The notes beneath the pieces were generated by a model, which worked only from the letters and a program-made list of their open reading frames with translations, was not told where the DNA came from and ran no database searches. From UBA1189 sp045654565 (GTDB taxonomy: Bacteria; Bacteroidota; Bacteroidia; Bacteroidales; Bacteroidaceae), in contig JAZONP010000136.1 of the NCBI GenBank assembly GCA_045654565.1, positions 1-34,981 of the forward strand: a stretch of 34,981 bases of DNA, read 5' to 3'. A program made the translations under genes and the position numbers. Numbering within the stretch: the first letter of the stretch is position 1; every line of letters begins with the position of its first letter. This document shows positions 24,428 through 33,339 of this stretch, in pieces.

Positions 24428-26236
24428 ATGACTCCAAACGAAAAGATACAGGCACTGCGTCAGTGGATGCAGACCGAAGGGTGGGGGGCTGTTGTCATCT
24501 CGGGTACAGATCCTCACAGTAGTGAATACCTTCCTCAGCGCTGGCAGGTGAGGCAGTGGGTGACGGGCTTTACCGGCTCGGCAGGTACGGTGGTCGTGAC
24601 GGCCGACCAGGCGGGTCTATGGACCGACTCGCGCTACTTCATCCAGGCTGCTGCACAGCTCGAGGGTTCGGGGATTGAGTTGCACAAGCTGGGCTTGCCC
24701 GACGTGCTCGACTATCCCGAGTGGATGGCCGAGAACCTGACCGAGAATAGCATCGTATGCGTGGATGGCCTCTGCATGCCCCTCGCTACGGTGCAGTCGA
24801 TGCAGGCATTGTTTGCATCCAAAGGCATCAGCGTCGTGAGCCGTCCCGACTTTATCGACATCCTCTGGGCTGACCGCCCTGCACTGCCCAGTGCTCCGGC
24901 CTTCGAACTGGGATTGGAGTATACCGGCCGTACACGTGCCGACAAGCTCGCTTGGCTGCGCGAGGCTATTGCTGCCAAGGGGTGTGGATCCATCCTTCTC
25001 AGTAGCCTTGACGAGATTGCCTGGGTGCTCAACGTGCGCAGTAGCGACATTGCCCATACGCCTGTGGTGATTGCATACCTTTGGGTCGCTGCAGAGCGTG
25101 CTGTGTTGTATACCACGGAGAGCAAGTTTGACGCTGCGCTCACGGCGGCTCTTGCGGCCGATGGCGTGGTGTTGGCTCCCTATGGCAGCATCGTGGAGAG
25201 TATCGCTGAGTGGCCCTGCGATGCGCCAATCTATATCGATGGCGCGATGCTCAACTATGCGCTCTACGAAAAGGTGACCGGGCGTTTTGGCACTAAGGTG
25301 GTGGACGCAGCTTCACCCGTGAAGCTCGAGAAGGCATTGAAGAACGAGACGGAGATACAGGGCTTCCGTGAGGCTTACCGCAAGGACGGTATCGTGCAGA
25401 CCCGCTTCTTCCGTTGGCTCGAAGGAGCCCTGGCTCAGGGAGAGCGCATCACGGAGATTGATGCGGCCAACAAACTTATCAGCTTGCGCAAGGAGATGGA
25501 GGGCTATCTTGACGAGAGCTTTGCGCCCATCTCGGCATACGGCGCGAATGCTGCCCTGCCACATTACTCGGCTACGCCGGAGCAGTGTAGCGTACTCGAG
25601 CCGCGCGGACTCTACCTGCTCGACTCGGGTGCTCATTACCTCGATGGTACCACCGATATCACCCGCACCATCCCTTTGGGACCGCTTACCGAGGATGAAG
25701 CGTTCGACTATACTTGCGTGTTGCAAGGTATGATAGCTCTCTCAATGGCTTCGTTCCCCCGTGGTACTCGCGGATGTCACCTCGATGTGTTGGCGCGTAT
25801 GCCGCTGTGGAAGTATAACCGCAATTATGGTCATGGTACAGGCCATGGCGTAGGCCACGTGCTTTGCGTGCATGAGGGTCCGCAGGGTATGCGTCAAAAC
25901 CTGCTCGACCAGCCCATACTGCCTGGCATGGTGACTTCGTGCGAACCAGGTATGTACTGCGAAGGACAATATGGTATTCGTCACGAGAATATGCTCTTGT
26001 GCTATGAGGATGAGGCGAATGAGTTTGGTGACTGGTTAGCCTTCATGACACTCACTAGCACCTATATAGACACCACGCCGCTTGTGGAGGAGTTGCTCAC
26101 CGACGAGGAGAAGATGTTTATCGACTGCTTCAACACTAGCGTGTACGAGACCCTCGTTCCAGACCTCACACCCGAAGAGGCTGCTTGGCTGAAGACAAAG
26201 ACCATCGACCGCCTCTACGAACCGGAAGAGGAATAA
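24428..26236 (+). CDS. pepP: Xaa-Pro aminopeptidase (aminopeptidase P), M24B
   Basis: Removes an N-terminal residue that precedes proline. The 602-residue, three-domain form resembles the eukaryotic cytosolic enzyme: two creatinase-like domains (about 1-300) and a pita-bread catalytic domain (about 310-530) plus a C-terminal extension. The di-metal ligands are visible as Asp399 (LLDSGAHYLDG), Asp410 (TTDITRT), His473 (GTGHGVGHVL), Glu506 (SCEPGMY) and Glu520 (IRHENM). There is no signal peptide, so it is cytoplasmic. It begins one base after the GH89 stop, so it is probably co-transcribed, though a functional link is not evident. Confidence 0.95.
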   Translation: MTPNEKIQALRQWMQTEGWGAVVISGTDPHSSEYLPQRWQVRQWVTGFTGSAGTVVVTADQAGLWTDSRYFIQAAAQLEGSGIELHKLGLPDVLDYPEWMAENLTENSIVCVDGLCMPLATVQSMQALFASKGISVVSRPDFIDILWADRPALPSAPAFELGLEYTGRTRADKLAWLREAIAAKGCGSILLSSLDEIAWVLNVRSSDIAHTPVVIAYLWVAAERAVLYTTESKFDAALTAALAADGVVLAPYGSIVESIAEWPCDAPIYIDGAMLNYALYEKVTGRFGTKVVDAASPVKLEKALKNETEIQGFREAYRKDGIVQTRFFRWLEGALAQGERITEIDAANKLISLRKEMEGYLDESFAPISAYGANAALPHYSATPEQCSVLEPRGLYLLDSGAHYLDGTTDITRTIPLGPLTEDEAFDYTCVLQGMIALSMASFPRGTRGCHLDVLARMPLWKYNRNYGHGTGHGVGHVLCVHEGPQGMRQNLLDQPILPGMVTSCEPGMYCEGQYGIRHENMLLCYEDEANEFGDWLAFMTLTSTYIDTTPLVEELLTDEEKMFIDCFNTSVYETLVPDLTPEEAAWLKTKTIDRLYEPEEE

Positions 26237-26251
26237 AGAAGAGGAGGAATA

Positions 26252-26281
26252 AAGAAAAGGAGCTGCGCAGCTCCTTTTCTT
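26252..26281. terminator. Perfect 30-bp palindromic terminator between pepP and the next gene
   Basis: AAGAAAAGGAGCTGC and GCAGCTCCTTTTCTT are exact inverse copies. With flanking A and T runs on either side it can terminate pepP on the plus strand and the convergent small gene on the minus strand. Confidence 0.8.
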
Positions 26282-26294
26282 GGCTTTTGGAATG

Positions 26295-26576
26295 TTAACT
26301 CGATTCATACTCTCTGTTTTTCCACTTGTACCATTCGTTGACAAGGCTTCTATAGCCGAGTGCTTTCATCTGTGCGTAGCGGAAGTTGAATCGTGCTTTT
26401 GTGTGTTTTTCGACTGCCGTGTAGCGTAGACACTCCTGCATATATGCATCAATTTCTTTGAGGCTCTTGTCTGTGTTGATCACAGGGAAATACCAACGGC
26501 TCCAATTGGTCTCGTTAGGATCGTCACTATCGTATAGCTTTTTGTTGAACCGCTTGATGAATGCTCTCACAGCCAT
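26295..26576 (-). CDS. Hypothetical basic protein, 93 residues
   Basis: A short protein rich in Lys, Arg, Tyr and Trp (MAVRAFIKRFNKKLYDSDD at the start, MKALGYRSLVNEWYKWKNRE near the end). It has no signal peptide or membrane helix. It faces pepP and shares its bidirectional terminator. A TATCTTTG box on the minus strand at 26676-26683 could be a promoter with a leader of about 95 bases. I do not recognise the family; it may be a remnant of a longer gene. Confidence 0.55.
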   Translation of the reverse strand: MAVRAFIKRFNKKLYDSDDPNETNWSRWYFPVINTDKSLKEIDAYMQECLRYTAVEKHTKARFNFRYAQMKALGYRSLVNEWYKWKNREYESS

Positions 26577-26767
26577 ATTGTCCTCTTTGTTTTTTCTGTT
26601 CCCTTGTTCGGTTTATTTCAAAGGCTTGTTCGTAGTCCCTATTCGCGGTATTTGGGGCATTGACGCCACAATGCACAAAGATAAGAAATGTTTCTAATTT
26701 CTTCACTATCATTTCTGGACATTTTGAAAATCTTTGGAGCTGGCCTGGTTTGTGATGCAGTATCTAT

Positions 26768-26817
26768 AAGGTTGGATCTGCTATCTTCTCCCAAGGTTAG
26801 AACTGCTATCTTCCCCC
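26768..26817. repeat. 25-bp tandem repeat, two copies, upstream of prfA
   Basis: AAGGTTGGATCTGCTATCTT followed by CTCCC (26768-26792) and AAGGTTAGAACTGCTATCTT followed by CCCCC (26793-26817) differ at only three positions. The second copy ends 67 bases before the prfA -33 box. The gap 26577-26942 otherwise holds only the two promoters described. Confidence 0.75.
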
Positions 26818-26884
26818 AAAAAAACTTAGGCTATTTTAATCAGCAGATTGAAATTAGGCTGCGGTTCGGAAAACAGCAAATAAA

Positions 26885-26916
26885 TTTGCGTTTTCGCTCA
26901 CCTTGCACTAATTTTG
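26885..26916 (+). promoter_or_regulatory. Consensus promoter for prfA
   Basis: TTTG (26885-26888), exactly 20 bases, then TAATTTTG (26909-26916), a full match to the Bacteroidetes -33/-7 pattern, 26 bases before the ATG at 26943. Confidence 0.7.
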
Positions 26917-26942
26917 TAGGTTGAAAAAAAGATATTATACCA

Positions 26943-28052
26943 ATGGCCGAAAACAATTTGCTGGCACGACTCGACGGGCTCGTGGGGAAATATGAGGAGA
27001 TCGAACTCCTTATCACAGACCCAGCTGTGATTGCTGATATGCGTCGTTTCGTGAAACTCAACAAGGAATACAAGGAACTGGGAGCCCTGATGCAGGCGCG
27101 TACCCGCTATATGCAACTCATCCGCCAGCTCGACGAGGCGAAGGAACTCTTTGCTACGGAGTCGGATGCTGATATGCGTGAGATGGCTCGTGAGGAGATT
27201 GATCAGTGCGAGACACAACTTCCCGCTCTCGAAGAGGAAATCAAGCTACTACTCGTCCCTGCTGACCCCGAGGACGACAAGAACGTCATCATGGAGATAC
27301 GTGGCGGTACGGGTGGTGATGAAGCCGCTCTCTTTGCTGGCGACCTCTTCAAGATGTACATGAAGTACTGTGAGCAGAAGGGATGGCGAGTAGAGGTGTC
27401 GAGCTTCAACGAAGGCACTGCCGGTGGATACAAGGAGATCATCTTCAGCGTCAGCGGCGAGAAGGTCTATGGCACACTCAAGTATGAGTCGGGCGTGCAC
27501 CGCGTGCAGCGCGTGCCTGCCACAGAAACGCAAGGCCGTGTACACACCTCTGCGGCTACCGTGGCCTGTCTGCCCCAAGCCGAAGCCTTCGAGGTGGAAA
27601 TTAACGAAGGCGAGATCAAGTGGGATACCTTCCGCTCATCAGGTGCCGGTGGACAGAACGTGAACAAGGTGGAGTCGGGTGTACGCCTCCGCTACAATTG
27701 GAAGAACCCTCTCACAGGTGAGGTGGAGGAGATACTCATCGAGTGTACCGAGACGCGCGACCAGCCGAAGAACAAGGAGCGTGCCTTGGCTCGCTTGCGC
27801 ACCTTCATCTATGACAAGGAACACCAGAAGTACATCGACGACATCGCTTCGAAGCGTAAGACGATGGTGTCTACAGGTGACCGTTCGGCCAAGATTCGCA
27901 CCTACAACTATCCGCAGGGACGCATCACCGACCATCGTATCAACTACACCATCTATAACCTCTCTGCCTTCATGAACGGCGACATCCAGGACTGCATTGA
28001 CCAGCTCATGGTAGCCGAGAATGCCGAGCGACTGAAGGAGAGCGAATTATAA
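26943..28052 (+). CDS. prfA: Peptide chain release factor 1
   Basis: Recognises UAA and UAG and triggers peptide release. The 369-residue protein has the RF1-specific PAT tripeptide (residues 192-194, RVPATETQGR), rather than the SPF of RF2, and the catalytic GGQ loop (236-238, SGAGGQNVNKVES). An N-terminal helical domain covers about 1-110. There is no frameshift. Its stop codon lies at the very edge of the inverted repeat at 28051-28193. Confidence 0.97.
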   Translation: MAENNLLARLDGLVGKYEEIELLITDPAVIADMRRFVKLNKEYKELGALMQARTRYMQLIRQLDEAKELFATESDADMREMAREEIDQCETQLPALEEEIKLLLVPADPEDDKNVIMEIRGGTGGDEAALFAGDLFKMYMKYCEQKGWRVEVSSFNEGTAGGYKEIIFSVSGEKVYGTLKYESGVHRVQRVPATETQGRVHTSAATVACLPQAEAFEVEINEGEIKWDTFRSSGAGGQNVNKVESGVRLRYNWKNPLTGEVEEILIECTETRDQPKNKERALARLRTFIYDKEHQKYIDDIASKRKTMVSTGDRSAKIRTYNYPQGRITDHRINYTIYNLSAFMNGDIQDCIDQLMVAENAERLKESEL

Positions 28053-28193
28053 GCCTCCCCCTTCCCCTCCCGAGGAGGGGTGACTTGGAAGTAAAGTAAT
28101 AAACAAAAAGAATATTAAACATCTAAAACACGCCACTTCTACCTCTCACAAGAATTTGGAATCCCCCTCCTTGGGAGGGGTTAGGGGAGGCTT
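28051..28193. repeat. 143-bp inverted-repeat element between prfA and pyrF
   Basis: AAGCCTCCCC at 28051 is answered by GGGGAGGCTT ending at 28193. The left arm contains its own hairpin, CCCCTCCCGAGGAGGGG, and the right arm CCCCTCCTTGGGAGGGG. The outer arms match over about 21 positions with three mismatches. The core is A+T-rich and geneless. The element starts inside the prfA stop codon and ends 9 bases before the pyrF ATG. Similar C/G-box repeats are common in Bacteroidetes genomes. Confidence 0.85.
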
Positions 28194-28202
28194 CTTTGAA
28201 TT

Positions 28203-29036
28203 ATGAACAAGCAACAACTCATCCAAAACATCAAGGCACGCAAGTCATTCCTCTGCGTAGGCCTCGACACCGACACCAAGAAGATTCCCGCTCACCTCTT
28301 GACAGAGGAGGATCCCATCTTCGCCTTCAACAAGGCCATCATCGACGCTACGGCCGACTACTGCGTGGCCTACAAGCCCAACCTCGCTTTCTATGAGTGC
28401 GATGGTCTCAAGGGTTACGAGTCTTATGAGAAGACCATCGCCTACCTCAAGGCCAACTATCCCGACCACTTCATTATCGCTGACGCTAAGCGTGGTGACA
28501 TCGGCAACACCGCTTCTATGTATGCCCGCTCATTCTTCGAGGAGCAGGATGTGCATGCGCTCACCGTGGCTCCCTACATGGGTGAGGACAGCGTGACTCC
28601 CTTCCTCGCTTACGAGGGTAAGTGGGTGATACTGCTCGCGCTCACCTCAAACAAGGGTTCGCTCGACTTCCAACTTATGGAGGACAAGGAAACTGGCGAA
28701 CGCCTCTTCGAGAAGGTACTCCGCCGCTCACAGGAGTGGGGTAACGACGAGAATATGATGTACGTTGTAGGTGCCACTCGCGGACAACTTTTCGAAGATA
28801 TCCGTAAGATTGCTCCCAATCACTTCCTCCTCGTGCCTGGTGTAGGCGCACAGGGTGGTTCGCTCACCGAGGTGTGCAAGTATGGTATCACCAAGGAGTG
28901 CGGCTTGCTTGTTAACTCAAGCCGTGCTATCATCTATGCCGACAAGACCGAGAATTTCGCCGCTGTAGCCCGTGAAGAGGCACGCAAGGTGCAGGAAGAA
29001 ATGGCTGCGGAGCTTGTGAAGTACGGCATCCTCTAA
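28203..29036 (+). CDS. pyrF: Orotidine 5'-phosphate decarboxylase, type 2
   Basis: Converts OMP to UMP, the last step of de novo UMP synthesis. The 277-residue length and sequence fit the longer type 2 subfamily. The signature FLCVGLDTDTKKIP (16-29) and the catalytic IADAKRGDIGNTASMY with Lys96 and Asp99 are present; the phosphate-binding end is LVPGVGAQGGS. The HD-domain gene follows after 10 bases, so the two are likely co-transcribed. Confidence 0.96.
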   Translation: MNKQQLIQNIKARKSFLCVGLDTDTKKIPAHLLTEEDPIFAFNKAIIDATADYCVAYKPNLAFYECDGLKGYESYEKTIAYLKANYPDHFIIADAKRGDIGNTASMYARSFFEEQDVHALTVAPYMGEDSVTPFLAYEGKWVILLALTSNKGSLDFQLMEDKETGERLFEKVLRRSQEWGNDENMMYVVGATRGQLFEDIRKIAPNHFLLVPGVGAQGGSLTEVCKYGITKECGLLVNSSRAIIYADKTENFAAVAREEARKVQEEMAAELVKYGIL

Positions 29037-29046
29037 TACGTGTCTG

Positions 29047-30273
29047 ATGCAGTCGGGTAAGATTATCAACGACCCCGTATTCGGGTTTATCAACATTCCT
29101 AAGGGGCTGATCATGGAGGTGTTTACACACCCCATGGTGCAGCGTCTTCATCGTATCAAGCAGTTGGGACTCTCCTGTATGGTGTATCCCGGTGCGCAGC
29201 ACACCCGATTCCAGCATTCGTTGGGTGCCTTCTTCCTCATGACGGAGGCCATCAATTCGTTGCGTGGCAAGGGAGTGGAGATTACCGATCACGAAGCAGA
29301 GTCGGTGAAGATTGCCATCCTGCTACACGATGTAGGGCATGGCCCCTTCTCGCACGTACTTGAGAATACGATTGCACCAGGAGTGCACCACGAGGAGATA
29401 TCGCTACTCTTGATGGAAAAGATGAACCACGAACTGGGTGGACGACTTGACCTCGCCATACGTATCTATAAGGACGAGTATGAGAAGCGTTTTCTGCATC
29501 AACTGGTGAGCAGTCAACTCGATATGGACCGCCTCGACTACTTGCGTCGCGATAGCTTCTATACGGGTGTCACCGAGGGTAACATCGGCTCGGCGCGTAT
29601 CATCAAGATGCTTGGTGTCAAGGACGACCACCTCGTGGTGGAGTCAAAGGGAATCTACTCCATTGAGAACTTCCTCACCGCTCGCCGCTTGATGTATTGG
29701 CAGGTATATCTACACAAGACTTCAGTGGTTTGCGAGAAGATGCTCACAGGTACCCTCACCCGTGCTAAGGAACTGGCACGTCGAGGAGATGAATTGTTTG
29801 TGTCGCCAGCCTTGCGCTACTTTCTATACAATGATATCACCCGCGATACTTTTTTTACCGAAGGCAAGTGTCTTGACACCTTCCTACAGCTTGACGATAA
29901 CGACATATGGTGTGCCTTAAAAGCATGGACCATGCATCCCGATAAGGTGCTCTCTACCCTTAGTACGGGCCTAGTGAATCGCCATCTCTTCAAGGTAGAG
30001 GTGTCGTCCAAGCCCTTCAGCCGTGAACGCAAGGCGGCACTGGCCGAGCGCATATGCTCTGAGTTGGGTATTACCAAGCGCGAGGCGCGTTACCTGCTAT
30101 GCTCTGTCACGCTGGAAAAGGATATGTATAGTCCCTTTGATGACCACATAGAGATACTTTACAACGATGGCACCACGTGCGACATTGCCGAGGCGTCAGA
30201 TATGTTTAACCTCTCGTTACTGAAGAAGAAGGTGAAGAAATACTTCCTCTGCTATCAGCGGATTGGCAATTGA
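29047..30273 (+). CDS. HD-superfamily phosphohydrolase (COG1078, dGTPase-like)
   Basis: A 408-residue cytoplasmic protein. Metal ligands of the HD domain are visible: His52/His57 region (QHTRFQHSLG), His94-Asp95 (LLHDVGHGPFSH) and the later Asp in SSQLDMDRLDYLRRDS (about 155-170). This pattern fits the SAMHD1/dGTPase-related COG1078 group that hydrolyses nucleotide triphosphates; the exact substrate is not known. It follows pyrF by 10 bases. Confidence 0.88.
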   Translation: MQSGKIINDPVFGFINIPKGLIMEVFTHPMVQRLHRIKQLGLSCMVYPGAQHTRFQHSLGAFFLMTEAINSLRGKGVEITDHEAESVKIAILLHDVGHGPFSHVLENTIAPGVHHEEISLLLMEKMNHELGGRLDLAIRIYKDEYEKRFLHQLVSSQLDMDRLDYLRRDSFYTGVTEGNIGSARIIKMLGVKDDHLVVESKGIYSIENFLTARRLMYWQVYLHKTSVVCEKMLTGTLTRAKELARRGDELFVSPALRYFLYNDITRDTFFTEGKCLDTFLQLDDNDIWCALKAWTMHPDKVLSTLSTGLVNRHLFKVEVSSKPFSRERKAALAERICSELGITKREARYLLCSVTLEKDMYSPFDDHIEILYNDGTTCDIAEASDMFNLSLLKKKVKKYFLCYQRIGN

Positions 30274-30279
30274 TCTAAT

Positions 30280-30358
30280 GACGACAGACAACAGATGGTG
30301 TGACATCCAGGAGGCAGACTAAGTCTGTTGTCGGCTCTAAACACTAAACACTAAACAA
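30280..30358. repeat. Short-repeat element before the EF-hand membrane protein gene
   Basis: GACGACAGACAACAGA (30280-30295) is partly inverted by TCTGTTGTCGGC (30323-30334). A dyad, AGACTAAGTCT, lies between (30317-30327). A direct array of CTAAACA units (30337-30357) runs almost up to the ATG at 30369. The GACAACA heptamer is the one found in the thrC insert. Confidence 0.7.
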
Positions 30359-30368
30359 AATACAAACT

Positions 30369-32603
30369 ATGGCAACAAAGAAACATGCATGGAACTACGA
30401 GAATGTTGGTGGTTCCACACGAGTAAAGATTACTTCTGGTGCCGATATCGCTCATTTGGGCGAGCTCGATCCCAAGAAGTGGACCGTTCTTTCATGTCCT
30501 TCAACAGGACTCGAAATTGACGAGAAGAGTTTGCAGTACATCGATACAGATGCTGATGGTCGCATCCGCGTAAACGACATCGTCGCAACAGCGCAGTGGA
30601 TGACCGCTGCAATCAAGAATGCAGACCTTCTCATTAAGGGAGCAGACAGTATCGATATTGAACAATTCAATCAGGACGATGCCAATGGTAAGCGTCTCTA
30701 CAACTCAGCTAAGCAAATCCTTGCCAATCTTGGTAAGGAGGGTACGGTGATTTCCCTTGCCGAGACCAAGGATAGCACAGCTATCTTCGCAAAGACCGCT
30801 CTCAATGGTGATGGCATCATTACCGAACTCACGACTACCGATCTTGATGAGAAGGCAGCCATCGCGGCAGCTGTAGCATCGTTTGGTGGTGTGGCCGACC
30901 GTAGTGGTGACAAGGGTGTGAACGCCGAGCTTATTGAGAAGTTCTACCAGGCTTTGGCAGATTATGCCGCTTGGCAGGATGCTGCCGTGGAGGCTCCCTA
31001 TGGTGCTGATACCGATAAGGCCATTGCAGCCTACAATGCGCTCGATGCCAAGGTGAAGGACTACTTCGTACGTGCCAAGCTTGCATCGTTCTCACCCGAG
31101 AGTGCGGCAAAGCTCGATGTGCAGACCGCACTTATCGAATCCATCACAGCCGATAACCTTACCGGTAAGACCGAGGAGATAGCCTCTTATCCCATTGCAC
31201 GCATCACGGGTAAGGCCGAGCTTCCTGTCGATGCCACCATCAACCCCGCATGGGCAGGTCAGTTCGCTACCCTCATGGGTATCGTACAGCCCAAGGGTAA
31301 GGTGCTCACCGAAGCTGACTGGGCAGCCATCGGTGCCGCATTCGCTACATACAATGCTTGGAAGGGTGCCAAGAAAGGTGCCGAGGTTGAGGCTTTGGGA
31401 CTCGATACCATCAAGAAGTTCCTTGCCGATGACAAGAAGCAGGCGTTGCTTGACCTTGTAGCACAGGATGCATCACTCAAGGAGGCTGCCGAAGGCATCG
31501 ATATGGTGGATAAGTTCCTTCACATCTATCGCGACTTCTATCATCTGTTGCGCAACTTCGTGACCTTCCAGGATTTCTATTCACGCAACAAGAACGTGCG
31601 TGCCGTGTTCCAATGTGGTCGTCTGCTCATCGACCAGCGCGAGTGCCGCATGTGTATGAAGGTCGTTGATATGGGCAAGCACAATACCATGGCTGCCGCC
31701 AGTGGCATGTATCTCGTATATTGCGATTGTACCACCAAGACAAAGCCCGGCAAGATGACCATTGTGGCCGCCGTCACCGTGGGAGAGATTGGCGACCTCG
31801 CCGTAGGCAAGAATGCTATCTTCTACGACAACGATGGATTGGTTTGGGATGCAGTCATCACCAAAATCATTGACAACCCCATCAGTGTAGGTCAAGCCTT
31901 CTGGTCGCCCTACCGTCGTTTGGCTACTACCATCGAGAATCTCATCAACAAGAGCGCAGCCGACAAGGATGCAGCCATGATGAAGGATCTCAATGCTAAG
32001 GTCAACGCAATGCCTACCACAGCACCTGCCGCCGCCGATGCTAAGGCCGCTCCTGCACAACCCTTCGATATCGCCAAGTTTGCCGGTATCTTTGCAGCCT
32101 TAGGTATGGCTGTTGGCATGATTGGTACCGCACTCGCAAGCCTGGCCAAGGGTATCTTTGCCCTCAAGTGGTGGCAACTCATCGCCGCTTTCGTAGGCAT
32201 CCTGCTTGTTATCTCAGGTCCCGCCATGGTGATGGCATGGATGAAGTTGCGCCGTCGTAATGTAGCTCCGTTGCTCAATGCTAACGGATGGGCCATCAAC
32301 GCAGCGTCCAAGATCAGCATCCCCTTCGGCGAGACACTCACCGATATCGTACGCTTCCCCAAGCTGAAGCTCAAGGACCCCTATGCCAAGAAGGGTATTC
32401 CCACTTGGAAGAAGTGGGTCATCTCACTCTCGGCCCTCGTGGTTGTAGTTGCTGGTTTGTGGCTCGGTAATCTGCTCAAGTGGGCAGGTGCTCCCTCTCC
32501 GCTGCCCTTCTTCGATAAGGAAGAGGTAGAGGTCGTTGAGACCACTGAGACCGTAGACGAAGCAGCCGACGTGGTGCTACCTGATAGTGTTGTTGTAGAA
32601 TAA
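30369..32603 (+). CDS. Large membrane protein with an EF-hand loop, function unknown
   Basis: A 744-residue protein without a signal peptide. A textbook EF-hand calcium loop DTDADGRIRVND (residues 59-70) lies near the N-terminus, and a degenerate second one (NGDGIITE, 146-153) follows. Residues 160-400 are Ala/Lys/Asp-rich and helical. Four Cys occur in QCGRLLIDQRECRMCM and YCDC (416-454). Three membrane helices are predicted at about 568-592, 601-624 and 682-703, followed by an acidic tail (EEVEVVETTETVDEAADVV). With no signal, the long N-terminal part is probably cytoplasmic. It ends in a strong terminator. I recognise no named family; a calcium-responsive role is inference from the loop alone. 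Confidence 0.85.
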   Translation: MATKKHAWNYENVGGSTRVKITSGADIAHLGELDPKKWTVLSCPSTGLEIDEKSLQYIDTDADGRIRVNDIVATAQWMTAAIKNADLLIKGADSIDIEQFNQDDANGKRLYNSAKQILANLGKEGTVISLAETKDSTAIFAKTALNGDGIITELTTTDLDEKAAIAAAVASFGGVADRSGDKGVNAELIEKFYQALADYAAWQDAAVEAPYGADTDKAIAAYNALDAKVKDYFVRAKLASFSPESAAKLDVQTALIESITADNLTGKTEEIASYPIARITGKAELPVDATINPAWAGQFATLMGIVQPKGKVLTEADWAAIGAAFATYNAWKGAKKGAEVEALGLDTIKKFLADDKKQALLDLVAQDASLKEAAEGIDMVDKFLHIYRDFYHLLRNFVTFQDFYSRNKNVRAVFQCGRLLIDQRECRMCMKVVDMGKHNTMAAASGMYLVYCDCTTKTKPGKMTIVAAVTVGEIGDLAVGKNAIFYDNDGLVWDAVITKIIDNPISVGQAFWSPYRRLATTIENLINKSAADKDAAMMKDLNAKVNAMPTTAPAAADAKAAPAQPFDIAKFAGIFAALGMAVGMIGTALASLAKGIFALKWWQLIAAFVGILLVISGPAMVMAWMKLRRRNVAPLLNANGWAINAASKISIPFGETLTDIVRFPKLKLKDPYAKKGIPTWKKWVISLSALVVVVAGLWLGNLLKWAGAPSPLPFFDKEEVEVVETTETVDEAADVVLPDSVVVE

Positions 32604-32624
32604 GGGCTACGACCGTATATAAGG

Positions 32625-32655
32625 AAAAGAGCAGGCATCCGCCTGCTCTTTTTTT
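32625..32655 (+). terminator. Intrinsic terminator after the EF-hand membrane protein gene
   Basis: AAAAGAGCAGGC (32625-32636) and GCCTGCTCTTTT (32641-32652) form a 12-bp stem with a four-base ATCC loop, ending in a T run to 32655. From 32656 to 32800 I see no gene. Confidence 0.9.
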
Positions 32656-32860
32656 GTTGTATGTGTGTAAGTCTAGTGCTTGATTCCTTTTGAGGAAAAT
32701 TGTTTTCATTCAGTGTATTCGTTACATATCCCTCTTCAGCTTGTAATACGTTCGAACCTTTTTCTTATAGATACCGGTAGTCTATATTGCTTTAGTCTGA
32801 TTTGATAAATCCTTTCTCCAATTTATCAGAAACCTTAAGGATTGTACGCGCTTCATAGAG

Positions 32861-33310
32861 GTGTATGTCGGCTCTAAGTATGGTTCTGTGGTTTTCATGG
32901 AGGCTACGAGTGATCCTGTTGTCGAAGGTGACATGGCCTTTGGGATGGCTAAGAATCTGGTGACTGGCGAGAGGGTACGTTATGGGGTGAATCTGGAGCA
33001 TTGGCAATATAGCCCTGTGTTGTGCCGGATAGACTCTGTTGTATTCAATGAGGAGATACTGCCTTTTAGGCCTTGGCCGATGAAGGTGTTGGGGGGCGTC
33101 TTTAGGAACAATAAGGTTTTTAAGCGTAGTAAAATCCAAGAAGGGAGTATGCAACAAGAAAATGAGATAACACGAGTGCTGAAGAGATTCTTTACAAAAG
33201 ATACTTCAAAGGTGAAAGAGGCTGAGAAACTTTATCGCTCGTTATCCAAGACAAGATTCGATAAACTGCAATTCCGTGTTCATGAATTGAGTGAAGGGAT
33301 TAACAGGTAA
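32861..33310 (+). CDS. Hypothetical protein, possibly 5'-truncated
   Basis: The frame is open from just after a stop at 32798-32800 and reads protein-like throughout (SFLQFIRNLKDCTRFIE before the GTG at 32861). It has no ATG until 32897. So either GTG 32861 or ATG 32897 is the start, or the gene has lost its 5' end. From the GTG it is 149 residues; the C-terminal half is basic and helical (VLKRFFTKDTSKVKEAEKLY). The DNA from here to 34390 is more A+T-rich than the core genes. I recognise no family. Confidence 0.5.
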   Translation: MYVGSKYGSVVFMEATSDPVVEGDMAFGMAKNLVTGERVRYGVNLEHWQYSPVLCRIDSVVFNEEILPFRPWPMKVLGGVFRNNKVFKRSKIQEGSMQQENEITRVLKRFFTKDTSKVKEAEKLYRSLSKTRFDKLQFRVHELSEGINR

Positions 33311-33339
33311 TCGGTGGCTGGTGGAAACAACATTATCTG

